This document shows positions 35,133 through 43,049 of a stretch of 64,000 nt of DNA, in pieces; positions within the stretch are counted from its first letter, which is position 1; each line of letters begins with the position of its first letter. A model generated the notes under the pieces. That model had not been told where the DNA came from and searched no databases. It was given only the letters and a program-made list of their open reading frames with translations. The position numbers were made by a program, and so were the translations under genes. Source of the DNA: Candidatus Brachythrix odensensis (GTDB taxonomy: Bacteria; Chloroflexota; Anaerolineae; J036; Brachytrichaceae); NCBI GenBank assembly GCA_016714465.1, contig JADKDT010000001.1, positions 62,001 to 126,000 of the forward strand, written 5' to 3'.

Positions 35133-37118
35133 ATGCCTACTCCCCTCTGGACCCCTTCGGAGGCCTTCAAGCAGGCCAGCGGCCTGGCCGCCTACATGCG
35201 CTGGCTGGCCGAAAAGCGCGGCCTCGTCTTCGACGACTACGCGGCGCTGTGGCGCTGGTCGGTCGAGCACCTCGAGGACTTCTGGGCGTCGCAGTGGGAC
35301 TACTTCCAGATCAAGGCATCCGCCCCCTATACGAGCGTGCTCGGCCGGCGCGAGATGCCCGGCGCGACCTGGTTTGAGGGCGCCCGCCTGAACTACGCCG
35401 AGCACGTGTTCCGGAACGCGAATGAACACCCGGCGTTGTTTTTCCGCTCCGAGACCGTCCCGGATGAGACCTGGAGCTGGGCTGAACTCCACCGAGCGGT
35501 GGCCTCGGTGGCCGCCAGCCTGCGCGAGATGGGCGTCGGCGTAGGCGACCGAGTCGTCGCCTACGTCCCCAACACTCCCCACGCCGTCATCGCCTTTCTG
35601 GCCTGCGCCAGCCTCGGCGCGGTCTGGTCGAGCTGTTCGCCCGATATCGGGGCGGTCAGCGTCATCGACCGCTTCACCCAGATCGAGCCGTCCGTGCTCT
35701 TCGCCATCGATGGCTATGTCTATGGCGGCAAGCCCTTCGACCGGGCCGAGGTCGTCGACGACCTGCGCAAGGCCCTCCCGACCCTGCGCCAGGTCATCCA
35801 CATCCCGTATCTGCACGCTCCCGACGCCCCGGTCACGCTCGCCCGCCAGACCCTGCCCAACACCCACGCCTGGGCGGAGATCGTTGGGCGGAAGGATGAG
35901 CCGCTGACCTTCGCCCAGGTCCCGTTCGCGCATCCGCTGTGGGTGCTGTATTCGAGCGGCACGACCGGCCTGCCCAAGCCCATCACCCAGTCCCAGGGCG
36001 GGATCCTGATCGAGCACCTCAAGAAGATCGCCCTGCACATGAATCTCAAGCCCGGCGATCGCTTCTTCTGGTTCTCGACCACCGGCTGGATGATGTGGAA
36101 TCTGTTGCTGGGCGGGCTGCTGGTCGGCAGCGCGATCGTCCTCTACGACGGCAGCCCGGGCGCGCCCAGCCTGGGCGGGATGGGGGCGCTCTGGAAGCTC
36201 GCCCAGGATGTGGGCGTGACCTGCTTTGGGGCGAGCGCCGCCTATATCGGGGCCTGCATCAAGGCCGGCGTCCGCCCGGGCGCGCAGTTCGATCTCAGCC
36301 GTCTGGAATGTCTGGGCTCAACCGGCTCGCCGCTTTCGCCCGAGGGCTTCCAGTGGATCTACGCCGAGGTCAAACGCGATCTGTGGCTGGCCTCGGTCAG
36401 CGGCGGCACGGATGTGTGCACCGCCTTTGTCGGTGGCGTGCCGCTGCTCCCCGTCTACAGCGGCGAGATCCAGGCCCGCTGCCTGGGTGCGGATGTTCAG
36501 GCGTTTGACGATCTGGGCAACCCGCGCCTGGACGAGGTCGGCGAGCTCGTCGTCGCCCAGCCCATGCCCTCGATGCCGATCTTCTTCTGGAACGATCCCG
36601 GGATGAAGCGCTACCGCGAGAGCTATTTTGACCTGTATCCGGGCAAGTGGCGGCACGGCGACTGGATTCGGATCACCCCGCGCGACACCGTCATCATCTA
36701 CGGCCGCAGCGACAGCACGATCAATCGCCAGGGCGTGCGGATCGGCACGAGCGAGATCTACCGGGCGGTCGAAGCCGTCGACGGGGTGCTGGACAGCCTG
36801 GTCATCGACCTCGAGATGCTGGGCCGCCCGTCGTATATGCCGCTCTTTGTCGTCACCCAGCCGGGCGTCGCCCTTGACGACGCGCTCCAGACCGCGATCC
36901 GGGCCCGCATCCGGGCGATGTTGTCGGCCCGCCAGCTCCCCGATGACATCTTCGCCATCGATGAGGTCCCGCGGACCCTGAACGGCAAGAAGATGGAGGT
37001 CCCGATCAAGAAGATCCTGCTCGGCCAGCCAATCGAGAAGGCGGTCAGCCCGGGCTCGATGGCCAACCCCCGCGCGCTGGACTTCTTCGTCGACTTCGCC
37101 CGCCGGCTGCGCCAGTAG
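35133..37118 (+). CDS. aacS: Acetoacetyl-CoA synthetase (acetoacetate-CoA ligase)
   Basis: 661 residues, the usual length for the family. Typical features are the N-terminal PLWTPSEAF, the ACS N-domain segment DYFQIKASAP, EMPGATWFEGARLNYAEHVF, the AMP-binding P-loop YSSGTTGLPKPI (near residue 270), the FFWFSTTGWMMWN motif characteristic of AacS, and the C-terminal catalytic Lys in RTLNGKKMEVPIKK. It activates acetoacetate with ATP and CoA, for use of ketone-body carbon or as part of PHB/leucine metabolism. The start ATG at 35133 follows the palindromic repeat. A 23-bp hairpin lies just past the stop. Confidence 0.93.
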   Translation: MPTPLWTPSEAFKQASGLAAYMRWLAEKRGLVFDDYAALWRWSVEHLEDFWASQWDYFQIKASAPYTSVLGRREMPGATWFEGARLNYAEHVFRNANEHPALFFRSETVPDETWSWAELHRAVASVAASLREMGVGVGDRVVAYVPNTPHAVIAFLACASLGAVWSSCSPDIGAVSVIDRFTQIEPSVLFAIDGYVYGGKPFDRAEVVDDLRKALPTLRQVIHIPYLHAPDAPVTLARQTLPNTHAWAEIVGRKDEPLTFAQVPFAHPLWVLYSSGTTGLPKPITQSQGGILIEHLKKIALHMNLKPGDRFFWFSTTGWMMWNLLLGGLLVGSAIVLYDGSPGAPSLGGMGALWKLAQDVGVTCFGASAAYIGACIKAGVRPGAQFDLSRLECLGSTGSPLSPEGFQWIYAEVKRDLWLASVSGGTDVCTAFVGGVPLLPVYSGEIQARCLGADVQAFDDLGNPRLDEVGELVVAQPMPSMPIFFWNDPGMKRYRESYFDLYPGKWRHGDWIRITPRDTVIIYGRSDSTINRQGVRIGTSEIYRAVEAVDGVLDSLVIDLEMLGRPSYMPLFVVTQPGVALDDALQTAIRARIRAMLSARQLPDDIFAIDEVPRTLNGKKMEVPIKKILLGQPIEKAVSPGSMANPRALDFFVDFARRLRQ

Positions 37119-37121
37119 TGC

Positions 37122-37167
37122 TCCGAGTCGATGCGCCCCGGCGTACGCCGGGGCGCATCGACTCGGA
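37122..37167. terminator. Perfect 23-bp palindromic hairpin after aacS
   Basis: Arms 37122-37144 and 37145-37167, centred on GTAC like the hairpin at 26582. It starts 3 nt past the stop and is followed by AAACATCTATAAT, which supplies the -10 box of the next gene rather than a T-tract. Confidence 0.75.
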
Positions 37168-37174
37168 AAACATC

Positions 37175-37180
37175 TATAAT
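37175..37180 (+). promoter_or_regulatory. TATAAT -10 box upstream of the Cys-rich protein gene
   Basis: A consensus TATAAT lies 36 nt before the ATG at 37217, with AGAGAGG as a possible ribosome site in between. The -35 region would fall inside the preceding hairpin and has no consensus. Confidence 0.45.
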
Positions 37181-37216
37181 CCTCGAACAACGCAGCCAGA
37201 GAGGTAGCAATTCGCC

Positions 37217-37576
37217 ATGGTCCCGCCCCTTCATGCCGAGTTTCATTGCGCGGTGTGCGGCGCGCTCGCAGCGACACTCACGCTGGACGCGGAGGGTATG
37301 TACGAGCACGTTCATTTCATGGGCCAGATCACCGAGCGCACCAACAGCCAGGACCGCGACGCGCTGGCCGATGGCATCACCCGGGGCGACGCAGCGGCAA
37401 TCTTCGCGGCCAACCCGCTCTGGGCGCCGTTCTACTGCCCAGAGTGCAAGGCCGTTTACTGTGGCGAGCATTGGCGGGTTGAGATGACATTTGAGAACGA
37501 TGAGGGCTTGCCGGGCTGGCATGATTGCGCCCACGGTACTTGCCCCCATGGGCACCGCCGTCTGGTTGACGATTGA
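37217..37576 (+). CDS. Cys-rich putative zinc-binding protein, unknown function
   Basis: 119 residues. The N-terminal half has CAVCGAL and the C-terminal half has CPECKAVYC plus HDCAHGTCPHGH. The spacing fits two zinc sites. No enzyme motif is visible. The ATG at 37217 has a purine-rich AGAGAGG about 16 nt upstream. It is followed by the 5-formyl-THF cyclo-ligase gene, whose start lies close to or overlaps this stop, so the two are probably co-transcribed. I do not recognise a named family. Confidence 0.75.
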   Translation: MVPPLHAEFHCAVCGALAATLTLDAEGMYEHVHFMGQITERTNSQDRDALADGITRGDAAAIFAANPLWAPFYCPECKAVYCGEHWRVEMTFENDEGLPGWHDCAHGTCPHGHRRLVDD

Positions 37577-37587
37577 CCACCCAAACG

Positions 37588-38181
37588 ATGCCCTCTCCCG
37601 AATCCATCCGCAAGGCCGCCCTGCGCGCCGAGCTTGAGGCCCGCCGCAACGCCATCCCGCCCGAGACCCGGGCCGCGCTGAGCGCCGCCCTGTGCGCCCG
37701 GGCCGCCGGCCTGCCCGCGTTTTCCAAAGCCACAACGATCCATTGCTACCTGCCGATGCGCAGCGAGGTCGATCCGCGCCCGCTCATCACGGCCGCCCTG
37801 GCCCTCGGCAAACGGGTGGCCGTGCCCATCTTCCTGCGCAAGAGCGAGGAGACGCCCTGCGCTCTGATCACCTCGCTCGACCCGTCCGAGTTCGAGCCGG
37901 GCGTCTTTGGGCTGAGCCACCCGCGCACCCGCGCCCGCCTCGATCCGGCCGAGATCGACGTTGTCTTTGTGCCGCTGCTGGGCTTTGCCCGGATGAATGG
38001 GGCCTGGCAGCGGATCGGCTACGGGGCCGGCTACTACGACACCTTTCTGGCCCGGCTCGCCCCCCGCACCCGCAAGATCGGGATCGCGTTCGCCGAACAG
38101 CGCCTGGATGAATTCCCGATCGAGGCCCACGACATCGCCCTTGACGATGTCGTTACGCCTGACGTTATGCGGCAGGCATAA
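37588..38181 (+). CDS. 5-formyltetrahydrofolate cyclo-ligase
   Basis: About 197 residues of the 5-FTHF cyclo-ligase fold (MTHFS), which converts 5-formyl-THF to 5,10-methenyl-THF with ATP. Key features: N-terminal RKAALRAELEARR, the substrate/ATP region YLPMRSEVDPRPLI, VVFVPLLGFARMNGAWQRIGYGAGYYD with the signature GYGAGYYDTFLA, and C-terminal AFAEQRLDEFPIEAHD. I chose the ATG at 37588; an in-frame TTG at 37573 would overlap the preceding stop. It ends 17 nt inside the convergent SulP gene. Confidence 0.9.
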   Translation: MPSPESIRKAALRAELEARRNAIPPETRAALSAALCARAAGLPAFSKATTIHCYLPMRSEVDPRPLITAALALGKRVAVPIFLRKSEETPCALITSLDPSEFEPGVFGLSHPRTRARLDPAEIDVVFVPLLGFARMNGAWQRIGYGAGYYDTFLARLAPRTRKIGIAFAEQRLDEFPIEAHDIALDDVVTPDVMRQA

Positions 38182-39826
38182 GCCGCAGATTCGCCGCCAG
38201 AATCGCCTTGTCGGCGCTCCAGAAAATGTTGTCCGCCCCGATTCGCTCCGTCAGCCGGGCCCGGTCGAGCATTTCGCGCACGGCTGGCTGCACCGCCGCC
38301 AGCATCAGCAATCCCTTTCGGGCGCTCTGCTTGTCAATCAGTTCCTCGATCACCTCGAGCCCGCTGACATCGATCAGCGGCACACCCCGCATCGACAGGA
38401 TCAGCACGCGATCCTCCGGGTGTTCTTCGAATGCCGCGCGAAGCGGGCTGGCCGCGGCAAAGAACATCGGGCCGGTGATGTAGATCACGCTCATCGAGTC
38501 GTGGATCCGTTCGATCGCGTGCCCCTGCTTCTGCATCGCCTCGAGGCTGACCTCGCGCCGCTCAACCTCAACGTCGCTGGCCCGCCACACGAAGATCAGG
38601 GCGCTGAGCGCCATCCCAATCAGGATCGCTTCTGTGAGGTCGAGCCATGCCGTTGCCAGCATGGTCGCGGCAAAGGCCAGGATCGAGCTCTTGAAGCGGT
38701 GGCCGATCATCCAGCGAATTTCGGTCCACTCGTTCATCCGGATGGCAGTCGCCACCAGGACGCCGGCCAGGGCCGCATGCGGGACGATGGCGATGACCGG
38801 GCCAAACACGAGCACGCAGGCCAGCAGCAACAGCCCGTGAATGATGCTCACCATCCGGGTTTGGCCGCCGCTGGCGACGCCGACGACCGAGCGGGCCACC
38901 GCCGCCGTCGAGGGTACGCCGCCAAAGAAAGGGATCAGAATATTGCCGATGCCCTGAGCGACCAACTCCTGATCGTTGTCGATCTTCCTGCCGGTGGCGC
39001 GCGCGCACACGGCGCCGCACAAAAGCGACTGGATCGAGCCGAGGGCGGCGATGCTGAAAGCCGGCACGATCAGATCGGGGACGGATGGCAGCAGGTCGAG
39101 ACTCAGCGTCAGGCGATCATTGAGCAGGATGGCGCGGGGAATGTCCCCGATGACCGGCACATTGAAATTGAGAATCCGCGACAGGGCGGTCGCGAGGACA
39201 AGGCCGATCAGCGAGCCGGGCACAACCCGGGTGATGCGTTTGGGCAGCAGAAACATGGCCGCCAGCACGATCCCACCGCACAAAAGCGTCTGCCAGTTCA
39301 CGGTGAAGCCGCCCCGCAAATAGCCGAACAGCTTCTGGATCGAGCTTGACGCGACCGGTGTGGGCGCGCCGAGGAGATTGTCGATCTGGCCTACCAGGAT
39401 GATGATGGCGATGCCGCTGGTGAAACCGGTGATGACGGGCCGCGGGATCAACCCGACGACGCGCCCCAGCCGGAAGATCCCGACGGCAAGAATGATCAGG
39501 CCGGACAGCAGACCGACAATGAACATTGCGTTCAGACCGAAGCGCGTGGCGATGATGATCAGGACTGCCGACATCGCCCCTTCCGGCCCGCTGATCTGGA
39601 AGGGCCCGCCTGAAAGGCCTCCCATGATCAGCCCGGACAGAATCGCGGTGACCAGGCCCGCGGCAGCTGTCGCTCCGGCGGAGATGCCGAAGGCCAGGGC
39701 GAGCGGCAACGCGACGGCCGCCACCGAGATCCCGGCCATCGCATCCCGCTGGAAGGTGGCCATCGTATATCCAGCGAACTCGCGCTTGAGAATCCGGGGC
39801 AGGACCAGGAAATTGGACAGGTTCAT
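38165..39826 (-). CDS. SulP-family anion transporter with STAS domain
   Basis: 553 residues. About 10-12 hydrophobic segments include the SulP family motif region ISVAAVALPLALAFGISAG and the segment GPEGAMSAVLIIIATRFG. A C-terminal STAS domain (from about residue 440) has LILSMRGVPLIDVSGLEVIEEL, where the Ser of the ID(V)SG motif is conserved. SulP proteins carry sulfate, bicarbonate or other anions; the substrate cannot be decided. The start overlaps the stop of the methyltransferase (ATGA, 39823-39826), so translation is coupled. Confidence 0.9.
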   Translation of the reverse strand: MNLSNFLVLPRILKREFAGYTMATFQRDAMAGISVAAVALPLALAFGISAGATAAAGLVTAILSGLIMGGLSGGPFQISGPEGAMSAVLIIIATRFGLNAMFIVGLLSGLIILAVGIFRLGRVVGLIPRPVITGFTSGIAIIILVGQIDNLLGAPTPVASSSIQKLFGYLRGGFTVNWQTLLCGGIVLAAMFLLPKRITRVVPGSLIGLVLATALSRILNFNVPVIGDIPRAILLNDRLTLSLDLLPSVPDLIVPAFSIAALGSIQSLLCGAVCARATGRKIDNDQELVAQGIGNILIPFFGGVPSTAAVARSVVGVASGGQTRMVSIIHGLLLLACVLVFGPVIAIVPHAALAGVLVATAIRMNEWTEIRWMIGHRFKSSILAFAATMLATAWLDLTEAILIGMALSALIFVWRASDVEVERREVSLEAMQKQGHAIERIHDSMSVIYITGPMFFAAASPLRAAFEEHPEDRVLILSMRGVPLIDVSGLEVIEELIDKQSARKGLLMLAAVQPAVREMLDRARLTERIGADNIFWSADKAILAANLRLMPAA

Positions 39827-40707
39827 GATGCGAGCGGCTCCTTGAAATCGTAGAAGTTGCCGCTCACTCGCCAGCGCGTGCCGTCCCCGTCGCAGACCAT
39901 CACATCGCCCTCGCGCCGCAGCGGCGCCCCTGAGCGCGGGCTGACAAAGCGCGCGCGCTCGGCATCAGCAACCGCCGCGCCCGGCACGTTGTTGCGGATG
40001 AAGACGCTGGGTGACAGCGCGCCCAGCGGCGCGCTGAGCTGCAGGGCGGCGTCAATGGCCACCATCGCCTGCACCGGCAGCGCGCGCTTGAGCAGGCCGG
40101 CCCGCAGATATGACACGGCCAGGCTGCGCCCGGGCGAAAATCCGGCCTCGCGCAGGGCCTGCGCGACGTAGCGCGGGTGGAAGTCGAAGTTCAGCTTGAC
40201 AAACTCGACCGGCTCCAACGCATACGGGCTCCACGCCTGGCGGCCCAGCGCATAACGGGCGATTGCCTTAAGGTTGCGCTTGTTGGCATACTCCAGGACA
40301 AAAACGCCGCCGGGGGCCAGCGCGGCTCGGATCTGGGCCAGGGCGGCCGGTGGAGCGGACAGGTGGTGCAGCACCCGCACCATCGTTGCCGCGTCGAGGG
40401 CGCCCGGGGCGAAGGGCAGCTGGTAGATGTCGGCGGCGACAAAGGTGAAGCGCGGATCCGCCCCCCAGCGCTGCATGGCTTCCTCGAGCAGCGTGCGCGA
40501 GTAGTCCACCAGAACGACCTCGCGATAGCCGGCGTAAAGATCGGCCAGCCGGCCAAAACCGGCGCCGAACTCGGCGATGCGCCGGCCGGCCGGGGGAAGC
40601 AGGCGCTTCAGCGCTACGCGCTCGGAGGCGTCCTCGTAATGTCGATCGGCGTTTTTCCAAAAGCGGGTCTGATAGTCGGAACCCTCGTAGTCACAAATAT
40701 CGGGCAT
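39823..40707 (-). CDS. Class I SAM-dependent methyltransferase with Trm112-like tail
   Basis: 294 residues from ATG 40707 (MPDICDYEGSDYQTRFW); an earlier start at 40746 lacks support. The Rossmann motif I is IAEFGAGFGRL, followed by VVLVDYSRTLL, FVAADIYQLPFAPGALD and VLHHLSAP, as in methyltransferase type 11. The C-terminal segment RFVSPRSGAPLRREGDVMVC resembles a degenerate Trm112-like zinc ribbon that has lost most cysteines. The substrate is unknown. A TATAAT at 40717-40722 is 9 nt before the start, implying a leaderless message. It is co-transcribed with the SulP gene downstream. Confidence 0.85.
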   Translation of the reverse strand: MPDICDYEGSDYQTRFWKNADRHYEDASERVALKRLLPPAGRRIAEFGAGFGRLADLYAGYREVVLVDYSRTLLEEAMQRWGADPRFTFVAADIYQLPFAPGALDAATMVRVLHHLSAPPAALAQIRAALAPGGVFVLEYANKRNLKAIARYALGRQAWSPYALEPVEFVKLNFDFHPRYVAQALREAGFSPGRSLAVSYLRAGLLKRALPVQAMVAIDAALQLSAPLGALSPSVFIRNNVPGAAVADAERARFVSPRSGAPLRREGDVMVCDGDGTRWRVSGNFYDFKEPLAS

Positions 40708-40716
40708 TGTTGCGGA

Positions 40717-40742
40717 ATTATACGATTTTGCAATTATGCAAA
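40717..40742. promoter_or_regulatory. Divergent promoter region with 16-nt palindrome (candidate MarR operator)
   Basis: The palindrome TTTGCAATTATGCAAA spans 40727-40742, with six-base arms and a 4-base spacer. On the minus strand it lies just upstream of the TATAAT (40717-40722) of the methyltransferase-SulP operon. On the plus strand it lies 38 nt before the TACACT box (40781-40786) of the marR-type gene. Binding by that regulator would block the minus-strand promoter. The assignment to MarR is inferred from position and symmetry. Confidence 0.55.
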
Positions 40743-40809
40743 CCATGTGCGATCACTCACAAAACACTCATGCGTGTTGCTACACTAACCGTTGTCTCAA
40801 CAACAAGCG

Positions 40810-41337
40810 ATGGATAACTTGCCAGACGACCCGGGCACACGCTTTGGAATGGTGATCGGTGGTGTTTATCGGGCCATGTTGCGCCGGCTCGGACGGCGAT
40901 TCGCCACCGCGGGCTACAACGTCACGCCGGAACAGTGGTCCGTACTGCTGCATTTATGGCGGGCGGACGGCCCGTCGCAGCAGACTTTGGCTGACCTGAC
41001 CGATCGTGACAAGCCGACCATTGCCCGCATGGTCGATGTGCTCGAGAAACGCGGGCTTGTGACCCGAACCAGTCACCAGAGCGACGGCCGGATCAAGCAG
41101 GTCTTTCTGACCGAATCGGGTCAGGCCGCGCGGGCAGGATTGCTGGCCGGCAGCCGGGTTGCGCTGGAAGGCGCGCTGAGCGGCATCGAGCCCGGCGAGC
41201 TCTCGATGGCGTTGTCGGTTCTGGAGCGCATGCGGGCTAATCTGGAATCTCTCTCAAGCGAGGACGCATCTCACGCAAACCAATCAATTCCCCGCGTCGT
41301 GCAAGCCGCCGAGGCCGGCTCTGAAGCCGACCCGTAA
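40810..41337 (+). CDS. MarR-family transcriptional regulator
   Basis: 175 residues from ATG 40810; an in-frame TTG at 40792 gives six more. The winged-helix pattern is complete: VTPEQWSVLLHLWRADGPSQ, the recognition helix QTLADLTDRDKPTIARMVDVLEKRG, and the wing LVTRTSHQSDGRIKQVFLTESG. These proteins bind palindromes as dimers and are usually released by small phenolic or anionic ligands. It is divergent from the methyltransferase-SulP operon, its most likely target, and probably also controls itself through the palindrome at 40727-40742. Confidence 0.9.
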   Translation: MDNLPDDPGTRFGMVIGGVYRAMLRRLGRRFATAGYNVTPEQWSVLLHLWRADGPSQQTLADLTDRDKPTIARMVDVLEKRGLVTRTSHQSDGRIKQVFLTESGQAARAGLLAGSRVALEGALSGIEPGELSMALSVLERMRANLESLSSEDASHANQSIPRVVQAAEAGSEADP

Positions 41338-41422
41338 CGCCTCAATCACCCGATAGCCCAGCCACCCGGCCGCGTCCAGCCCATCGCCAGCCTAACGGGT
41401 CAAAAGAAAGCGTTGTGCCCAA

Positions 41423-41830
41423 TCACACCCCAAGCGCCGTCGCGGCGCGCAGGAGCCGGGCGCGCGCCTCTTCGGCGATGCCCATCAGGGCTTCATCCGT
41501 TTCAAAACCGCCCACCCGCAGAAAGACGTCCGGATCGGCGATGCGGACGACGCTGCTTGTGTCGCCAGTCGACTCGACCGTGACGGTGCAGGGCAGCATC
41601 AAGCCGGCCCGCGCGTCGCGTGAAAGCGCCCGATGGGCAAGCGTCGGATTGCACGCGCCCAGGATCGCGTACGGCCGGAACTCGGCGCCAATCTTTTCCT
41701 TGAACGTGGCTTGCGCATCGATGCGGGTCAGGATTCCAAAGCCTTCGGTCTTGAGCGCGGCTGCGACCTTCTCGAGGGCCTGATCATATGGAACGGAGAG
41801 TTGGATCTCAAATGCAAGCTCTTTGGTCAT
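41423..41830 (-). CDS. DUF302-family protein
   Basis: 135 residues with the DUF302 pattern: LSVPYDQALEKVAAALKTEGFGILTRIDAQATFKEKIG, YAILGACNPTLAHRAL with the family's conserved Cys-Asn-Pro, then GLMLPCTVTVES with a second Cys. The biochemical function of the family is unknown; the fold may bind a ligand or metal. A GATAAT box (minus strand, 41839-41844) is 8 nt upstream of the ATG, again implying a leaderless transcript. Confidence 0.88.
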   Translation of the reverse strand: MTKELAFEIQLSVPYDQALEKVAAALKTEGFGILTRIDAQATFKEKIGAEFRPYAILGACNPTLAHRALSRDARAGLMLPCTVTVESTGDTSSVVRIADPDVFLRVGGFETDEALMGIAEEARARLLRAATALGV

Positions 41831-41884
41831 GATGACTCATTATCGACCTCGTCCTTGCGTCTTTGTCAAGAAAACAGAATCGGC

Positions 41885-41912
41885 GCCAATCTGCGAAATC
41901 TGCGGACGAGTA
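41885..41912. repeat. Single AATCTGCG dispersed repeat copy
   Basis: CCAATCTGCGAAATCTGCGGA matches the units at 13683-13713 and 50610-50637. It lies just past the stop of the small gene at 41922 (minus strand) and before the DUF302 gene. Confidence 0.55.
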
Positions 41913-41921
41913 TCCGCGCGT

Positions 41922-42296
41922 TCAGTACGGGCGCAAACGTGTCGTGTCCTCGACCTGCGTCTCGTCCTCTGTCCCGATCACCACGCTCACCGACCACATC
42001 GGATTTCCGGCCGCATCGTCGATTACGGTCCCGTTCGCGCGGCCCGGGGCGGTCCGATAGCGGATCAGTCCCTCGCGCGCAAGCAGCGCGGCCAGATCCG
42101 CATCGGTGGCCAGCTCGAGACCCAGGGTCGAGAAGAAGAACGTCAGGATCGTCATGCCGGAATCGGCCCAGGCCTCAGCCCGCCACGACCGTCCGTCGGC
42201 CAGAACGCCGGCGTCCCAGCCGATATCGACGCTGCCGTCATCGGTCGTCGACTGCCGGCGTGGGACGTAGTTGGAGCGATCGGGCGCGGGATACAT
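41922..42296 (-). CDS. Hypothetical protein (124 aa)
   Basis: From ATG 42294-42296 the protein reads MYPAPDRSNYVPRRQSTTDD and continues with DIGWDAGVLADGRSWRAEAW, a hydrophobic TILTFFFSTLG, and WSVSVVIGTEDETQVE. No signal peptide and no known motif. A longer frame to 42518 would run through the 22-bp hairpin and into the ParB-like gene, so it is rejected. It lies 58 nt downstream of the ParB-like gene on the same strand, with the hairpin between them. Confidence 0.65.
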   Translation of the reverse strand: MYPAPDRSNYVPRRQSTTDDGSVDIGWDAGVLADGRSWRAEAWADSGMTILTFFFSTLGLELATDADLAALLAREGLIRYRTAPGRANGTVIDDAAGNPMWSVSVVIGTEDETQVEDTTRLRPY

Positions 42297-42305
42297 TGCA
42301 TCTTC

Positions 42306-42352
42306 GGCGAGATCACGATCCCCGCGCGAAGCGCGGGGATCGTGATCTCGCC
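42306..42352. terminator. Perfect 22-bp stem-loop
   Basis: Arms 42306-42327 and 42331-42352, loop GAA. The stem begins GGCGAGATCAC, shared with the hairpins at 47531 and 58451. It lies between the ParB-like gene and the hypothetical gene. Confidence 0.75.
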
Positions 42353-42354
42353 CT

Positions 42355-43005
42355 CTAGCGGTCCGGGACGAGTCGACGCAATCCCGTCGGGCGGGACGCT
42401 CGAGCCGTTTCCCGCTCGGGTGGCGGCGCAGCGAGTTGCCACTCCACGATCTCGGCGTCGACGAATTCCTGTCCCACCGCGCGGTAGACCGACACCCGGT
42501 GGTTTCCGTCCTGGACATAGTATTGGTCGCCTATTTGGACCAGACTGATCGGTGGAAGCGGATCGCCGCGGATCGTAGCCGTGGCGATGTTCAACCAGCG
42601 ATCGCGGGTGTTCTCGTTGAGCGGGTGAAAGTCCGCGTCAAAGTCGGTCGAGCGCCCGCTGCTGCCGCGAATCGCCTTGACGGCGACGATCTGCAGGCCG
42701 CGTGACACACTCCCGGTCAACGTTTCGTTACGCGCAATGTCATCAAGGTCGGCGAGCGTCCGCTTGGGCGCGCCGAGCCGGGCCAGCAGGCGCGTCCAGC
42801 GGGCGGATCGCGAGGCGTTCCGAAAACACTGGAGCGCTTTCAGCGCGTCGATTTCGCTGCGCGGGCGGCGCTGGGGGGCGTGGGGGGTCTCTGGGACCCA
42901 AACCCCCTCGCGCACGGAATCAAAGTTCATGTGTGTCCGGTCCTCCCACCGCTCGAAACGAAGCATCCGCCAAACCTGACCCATTGGCCGATCCCGCCGT
43001 GGCAT
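42355..43005 (-). CDS. ParB/Srx-like domain protein
   Basis: 216 residues. The C-terminal half has DPLPPISLVQIGDQYYVQDGNHRVSVYRAVG, the DGNHR motif of ParB N-terminal/sulfiredoxin-like domains. The N-terminal half is basic (LQCFRNASRSARWTRLLARL). The protein is too short and lacks the helix-turn-helix of chromosome-partition ParB, so it is more likely a nuclease-like or nucleotide-binding stand-alone domain. The start is uncertain: 43005, or MLRFERW at 42966, or MNFDSV at 42930. Confidence 0.75.
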   Translation of the reverse strand: MPRRDRPMGQVWRMLRFERWEDRTHMNFDSVREGVWVPETPHAPQRRPRSEIDALKALQCFRNASRSARWTRLLARLGAPKRTLADLDDIARNETLTGSVSRGLQIVAVKAIRGSSGRSTDFDADFHPLNENTRDRWLNIATATIRGDPLPPISLVQIGDQYYVQDGNHRVSVYRAVGQEFVDAEIVEWQLAAPPPERETARASRPTGLRRLVPDR

Positions 43006-43049
43006 CTGCCATAGACAGCACTTACGGCTGAGACCGGGTCTGGGTTGCG

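Noticed and set aside
41922..42518. Longer start for the 124-aa protein
   Set aside because: The extension would translate the 22-bp hairpin and part of the ParB-like gene in another frame.
42355..43005. Chromosome-partition ParB with parS function
   Set aside because: It is too short, without helix-turn-helix or a parA neighbour; only the DGNHR-type domain is present.
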